Shown piece by piece: positions 61,868 through 64,000 of a stretch of DNA of 64,000 nucleotides. A model generated the notes under the pieces. It did no database searches. It saw only the letters and a program-made list of their open reading frames with translations, and was not told the DNA's origin. Position 1 is the stretch's first letter. Every line of letters begins with the position of its first letter. Location: contig JAGRJY010000108.1 of NCBI GenBank assembly GCA_020442465.1, forward strand, positions 310,001-374,000, read 5' to 3'. The position numbers were made by a program, and so were the translations under genes. The stretch is from Lysobacterales bacterium. Lineage in GTDB: Bacteria > Pseudomonadota > Gammaproteobacteria > Xanthomonadales > Xanthomonadaceae.

Positions 61868-62985
61868 CGGCCACCCTCCTCGCGGCGCGGACGTTCCGGT
61901 CGCAGGCCTTCGCGTTCGACCATGCTGGTGGTGGACGGCAGCGCGCCGACCGAGCGTGCTGGCGCCGGCAGACTGGCCGACGAGGGCCGTGTCGAGGTGG
62001 CGCCGTCAAGCGGCAGGTAGAGCACGTTGTCGCCGTCGCCCGCATAGACCTTGCGATTGCGCGCCAGCACTTCCTGCATGGTCTCCAGGTACAGGCGCTT
62101 GCGGGTCACTTCCGGGGCCTTGGCGTACTCGTCCGCCAGCAGGGTGAAGCGCTGCGCATCACCTTCTGCGTGCGCGATCACGGCCTGCTTGTAGCCCTCG
62201 GCCTCGGTACGGATGCGCGCCGCATCACCACGCGCCTCGGGTACGACCTTGCTCGCGTAGGCCTCGGCCTCGCTTTCGATGCGTTCGCGGTCTTCGCGAG
62301 CGGAGATGGCGTCGTCGAAGGCTTCACGCACTTCGGAAGGTGGTCGGGCATTCTGCAGGTTGAACACGCTGACCTGCAGACCGGTGCTGTAGTCGTCGAG
62401 CGTGGACTGCAGCCGCTGCTTGGCGTCGGCAGCCAGCGCGGCGCGCTCGCCGGTGAGCACCTGATCCATCGCACTCGAACCGATGACGTCGCGCACGGCG
62501 CTCTCGGCGGCTTGCTTGAGGGTGTCGTCCGGGTCGCGCGCGCCGAACAGGTAGAGCTTCGGGTCAGCAACCACGTACTGCACGTTGTATTCGATCTGGA
62601 CGATGTTCTCGTCGCTGGTCAGCATCCGCACCTGGTCGCTGATCGACCGCAGCTGGGTGACGTCGACCTTGGTCACCGATTCGAACGGTCGCGGCAACTT
62701 GAAGTTGGGGCCCGGCGTCATCAGTCGGTCGAACTTGCCGAGGCGCAACACCACCCCGCTCTCGCGTTCGTCCACCATCACCCAGGCGTCGAGCGCCACC
62801 CACAGCAGCAGCGCACCGACGATCCAGATCACGATGTTGGGTCCGCCGCGACGATTGTCGTCGCCGCCTAGCATGCGATTCATGCCCGACTTCAGGCGAT
62901 TGAGGAAGTCTTCGACGTCCTTGCCCTGGTTGTCTCCGTTCTTCCAGGGGTCCTTGTCGCCGCCTCCGGGCTGGTTCCAGGCCAT
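61864..62985 (-). CDS. hflK: HflK, SPFH-family regulator of FtsH
   Basis: 373 residues. The glycine-rich N-terminus MAWNQPGGGDKDPWKNGDNQ is diagnostic for HflK. A membrane helix (IVIWIVGALLLWVALDAWVM) follows near residue 50, then the SPFH domain (GVVLRLGKFDRLMTPGPNFK) and coiled coil (ISAREDRERIESEAEAYASK). The last 50 residues are a variable Ser/Pro/Arg-rich tail. It is the first gene of the hflK-hflC-DUF2065 operon. In this neighbourhood hflX lies upstream on the same strand. Confidence 0.95.
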   Translation of the reverse strand: MAWNQPGGGDKDPWKNGDNQGKDVEDFLNRLKSGMNRMLGGDDNRRGGPNIVIWIVGALLLWVALDAWVMVDERESGVVLRLGKFDRLMTPGPNFKLPRPFESVTKVDVTQLRSISDQVRMLTSDENIVQIEYNVQYVVADPKLYLFGARDPDDTLKQAAESAVRDVIGSSAMDQVLTGERAALAADAKQRLQSTLDDYSTGLQVSVFNLQNARPPSEVREAFDDAISAREDRERIESEAEAYASKVVPEARGDAARIRTEAEGYKQAVIAHAEGDAQRFTLLADEYAKAPEVTRKRLYLETMQEVLARNRKVYAGDGDNVLYLPLDGATSTRPSSASLPAPARSVGALPSTTSMVEREGLRPERPRREEGGR

Positions 62986-63136
62986 CCTTCACATACTCCG
63001 TGTTGTTGCGCAGTGATCGAGAACGCCCGCGGCGCGGCTCCACCGCGCCGGGTTCGTCCACGACCAAGCCGGTCGCTCGGTCCGACACCCGTTCTGCGAT
63101 GCATGGGGGCGCGGGAATTGGATCACAAGTGCACGC

Positions 63137-64000
63137 TCAGGAACACGGCGGCTGTGCGTTCAGCCACTGTGCGTCCAGCGCATGATGGCGCGCGTCCTCG
63201 CCCGCGCACAGTCGCTGCGCGAGCCTTTCGGGCAGGTCGAGATGCAGCATCCAGCCCTCGTCGTCGTTGCGCTCGTCGATGACGGCGCCGGCTTCGAACA
63301 GCCGCGCACGCAAGCGGCCGGCAGCGATGGGCAGTCGCACCCACGCCTCGGCGCGGCGCGAAGCGAATCGCGCATCGATGGCTTCGCGCAGGGCATCCAG
63401 GCCCGCGACATCGCGGGCCGACACCCACACGCGGTGAATCTGGCCTGCCTCGTCCCGGTCACAGCGTCCTGGGGTCTCCGCCATGTCCGGATCGAGCAGA
63501 TCGGTCTTGTTGAACACCACGAGCTGCGGCAACTCGCCGGCGCCGATCTCGTGCAGCACCTCATCAACCTGGGCCATGCGCTCGTCGCGCGCCGGATCGG
63601 CAGCGTCGACGACGTGCAACAGCAGGTCGGCGTCGCGGGCCTCGGCCAGCGTGGACCGGAACGCTGCCACGAGGTCATGTGGAAGATCGCGCACGAACCC
63701 GACCGTATCGGCCAGCACGACTTCCCCGCAGCGCAGGCCGTCGAGCCGGCGAACCGTGGGATCCAGCGTTGCGAACAGCTGGTCGGCGGCGTAGGCCCCG
63801 GCCTCGGTCAGCGCGTTGAAGAGGGTCGACTTGCCGGCGTTGGTGTAGCCGACCAGGGCCACGCGCGGCACTGCATTGCGCAGCCGGGCACGGCGCATCT
63901 GCGAGCGCTGTACTTCGACTTTCTCCAGCCTCCGCTGCAGCTGATCAACGCGCTTGGCGAGCAGGCGACGGTCGGTTTCCAGCTGCGTCTCACCCGGGCC
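63137..64000 (-). CDS. hflX: Ribosome-splitting GTPase HflX (N-terminus beyond the window)
   Basis: Truncated at the right edge; the last 287 residues are present. The frame enters with GPGETQLETDRRLLAKRVDQ, the conserved HflX linker, and continues with the G domain: G1 VALVGYTNAGKSTLFNAL, G3 LADTVGFVRDLPHDLV, G4 VVFNKTDLLD and G5-like WVSARDVAGL. The C-terminal domain has the family's mixed fold (LPIAAGRLRARLFEAGAVID). HflX binds stalled 70S and 50S ribosomes and splits them under heat stress. It lies 151 bases upstream of hflK, the usual hfq-hflX-hflK order. Confidence 0.93.
   Translation of the reverse strand, partial: GPGETQLETDRRLLAKRVDQLQRRLEKVEVQRSQMRRARLRNAVPRVALVGYTNAGKSTLFNALTEAGAYAADQLFATLDPTVRRLDGLRCGEVVLADTVGFVRDLPHDLVAAFRSTLAEARDADLLLHVVDAADPARDERMAQVDEVLHEIGAGELPQLVVFNKTDLLDPDMAETPGRCDRDEAGQIHRVWVSARDVAGLDALREAIDARFASRRAEAWVRLPIAAGRLRARLFEAGAVIDERNDDEGWMLHLDLPERLAQRLCAGEDARHHALDAQWLNAQPPCS

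Overview
The window reads as chromosome from a high-GC gammaproteobacterium of the Lysobacterales (Xanthomonadales) type, probably Rhodanobacteraceae-like. The evidence is the gene set and order: dnaX-ybaB-recR beside tRNA-Ser and the 4.5S RNA, miaB-phoH-ybeY-corC, hflK-hflC-DUF2065 with hflX, a Kdo kinase next to a glycosyltransferase family 9 gene, an NAD-type isocitrate dehydrogenase, and an M56 peptidase fused to a TonB C-terminal domain. This placement is inferred from reading proteins, not from a search. There is no prophage, insertion sequence, integrase or CRISPR array; this is mostly a housekeeping region with a few accessory secreted-protein modules.

Layout. 1-3441: end of a secreted protein, isocitrate dehydrogenase, and another secreted protein sharing a repeated domain. 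3629-6187: AhpD-like protein, glutaredoxin, and a BepA-like outer-membrane quality-control protease. 6324-14648: a phosphate island with Pho boxes, phoB, phoR, ppk, ppx, a small membrane protein and a Pit transporter. 14931-16969: a BlaI repressor under two near-perfect operators, followed by an M56/BlaR1-TonB fusion. 17159-18836: glycosyltransferase and PAP2 phosphatase. 18998-25800 (minus strand): dnaX, ybaB, recR, hinT, a DUF885 protein and a FimL/ChpA-like protein. 25898-26211: tRNA-Ser(GGA) and SRP RNA. 26304-31845: MBL hydrolase, Kdo kinase, heptosyltransferase-like gene, DUF6116, TatD, TcdA, cytochrome c'-like and SRPBCC proteins. 31915-35571: a two-component system with a propeller sensor. 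35766-39438: cold-shock protein, beta-helix protein, di-heme cytochrome and subtilisin-like protease. 39500-45116: ybbP-ybbA divergent from a lipid-hydrolase operon (tesA, DUF1569, pldA). 45240-49780: DUF1800 (interrupted by an in-frame TAG), DUF1501 and a mono-heme protein. 49832-53027: class I fumarase and a glutamate-synthase-like flavoprotein. 53277-54204: intergenic repeats and tRNAs Leu, Cys and Gly. 54327-60565: miaB, phoH, ybeY, corC, a DUF4105 protein and corA. 60760-64000: DUF2065, hflC, hflK and the end of hflX.

How the genes work together. The phosphate island joins sensing (PhoR/PhoB), uptake (Pit) and storage and turnover of polyphosphate (Ppk/Ppx). Envelope maintenance recurs: BepA, PldA, TesA, KdkA, HflKC, and a DUF4105 protein in the slot where relatives carry lnt.

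The observations most worth following are the DUF4105 gene in the lnt position, the amber codon splitting the DUF1800 gene of a secreted triad, a recurrent terminal (I/L)(F/L)xxG(F/L)E motif on secreted proteins, the doubly operated blaI gene, and a covarying hairpin repeated among the tRNA genes.
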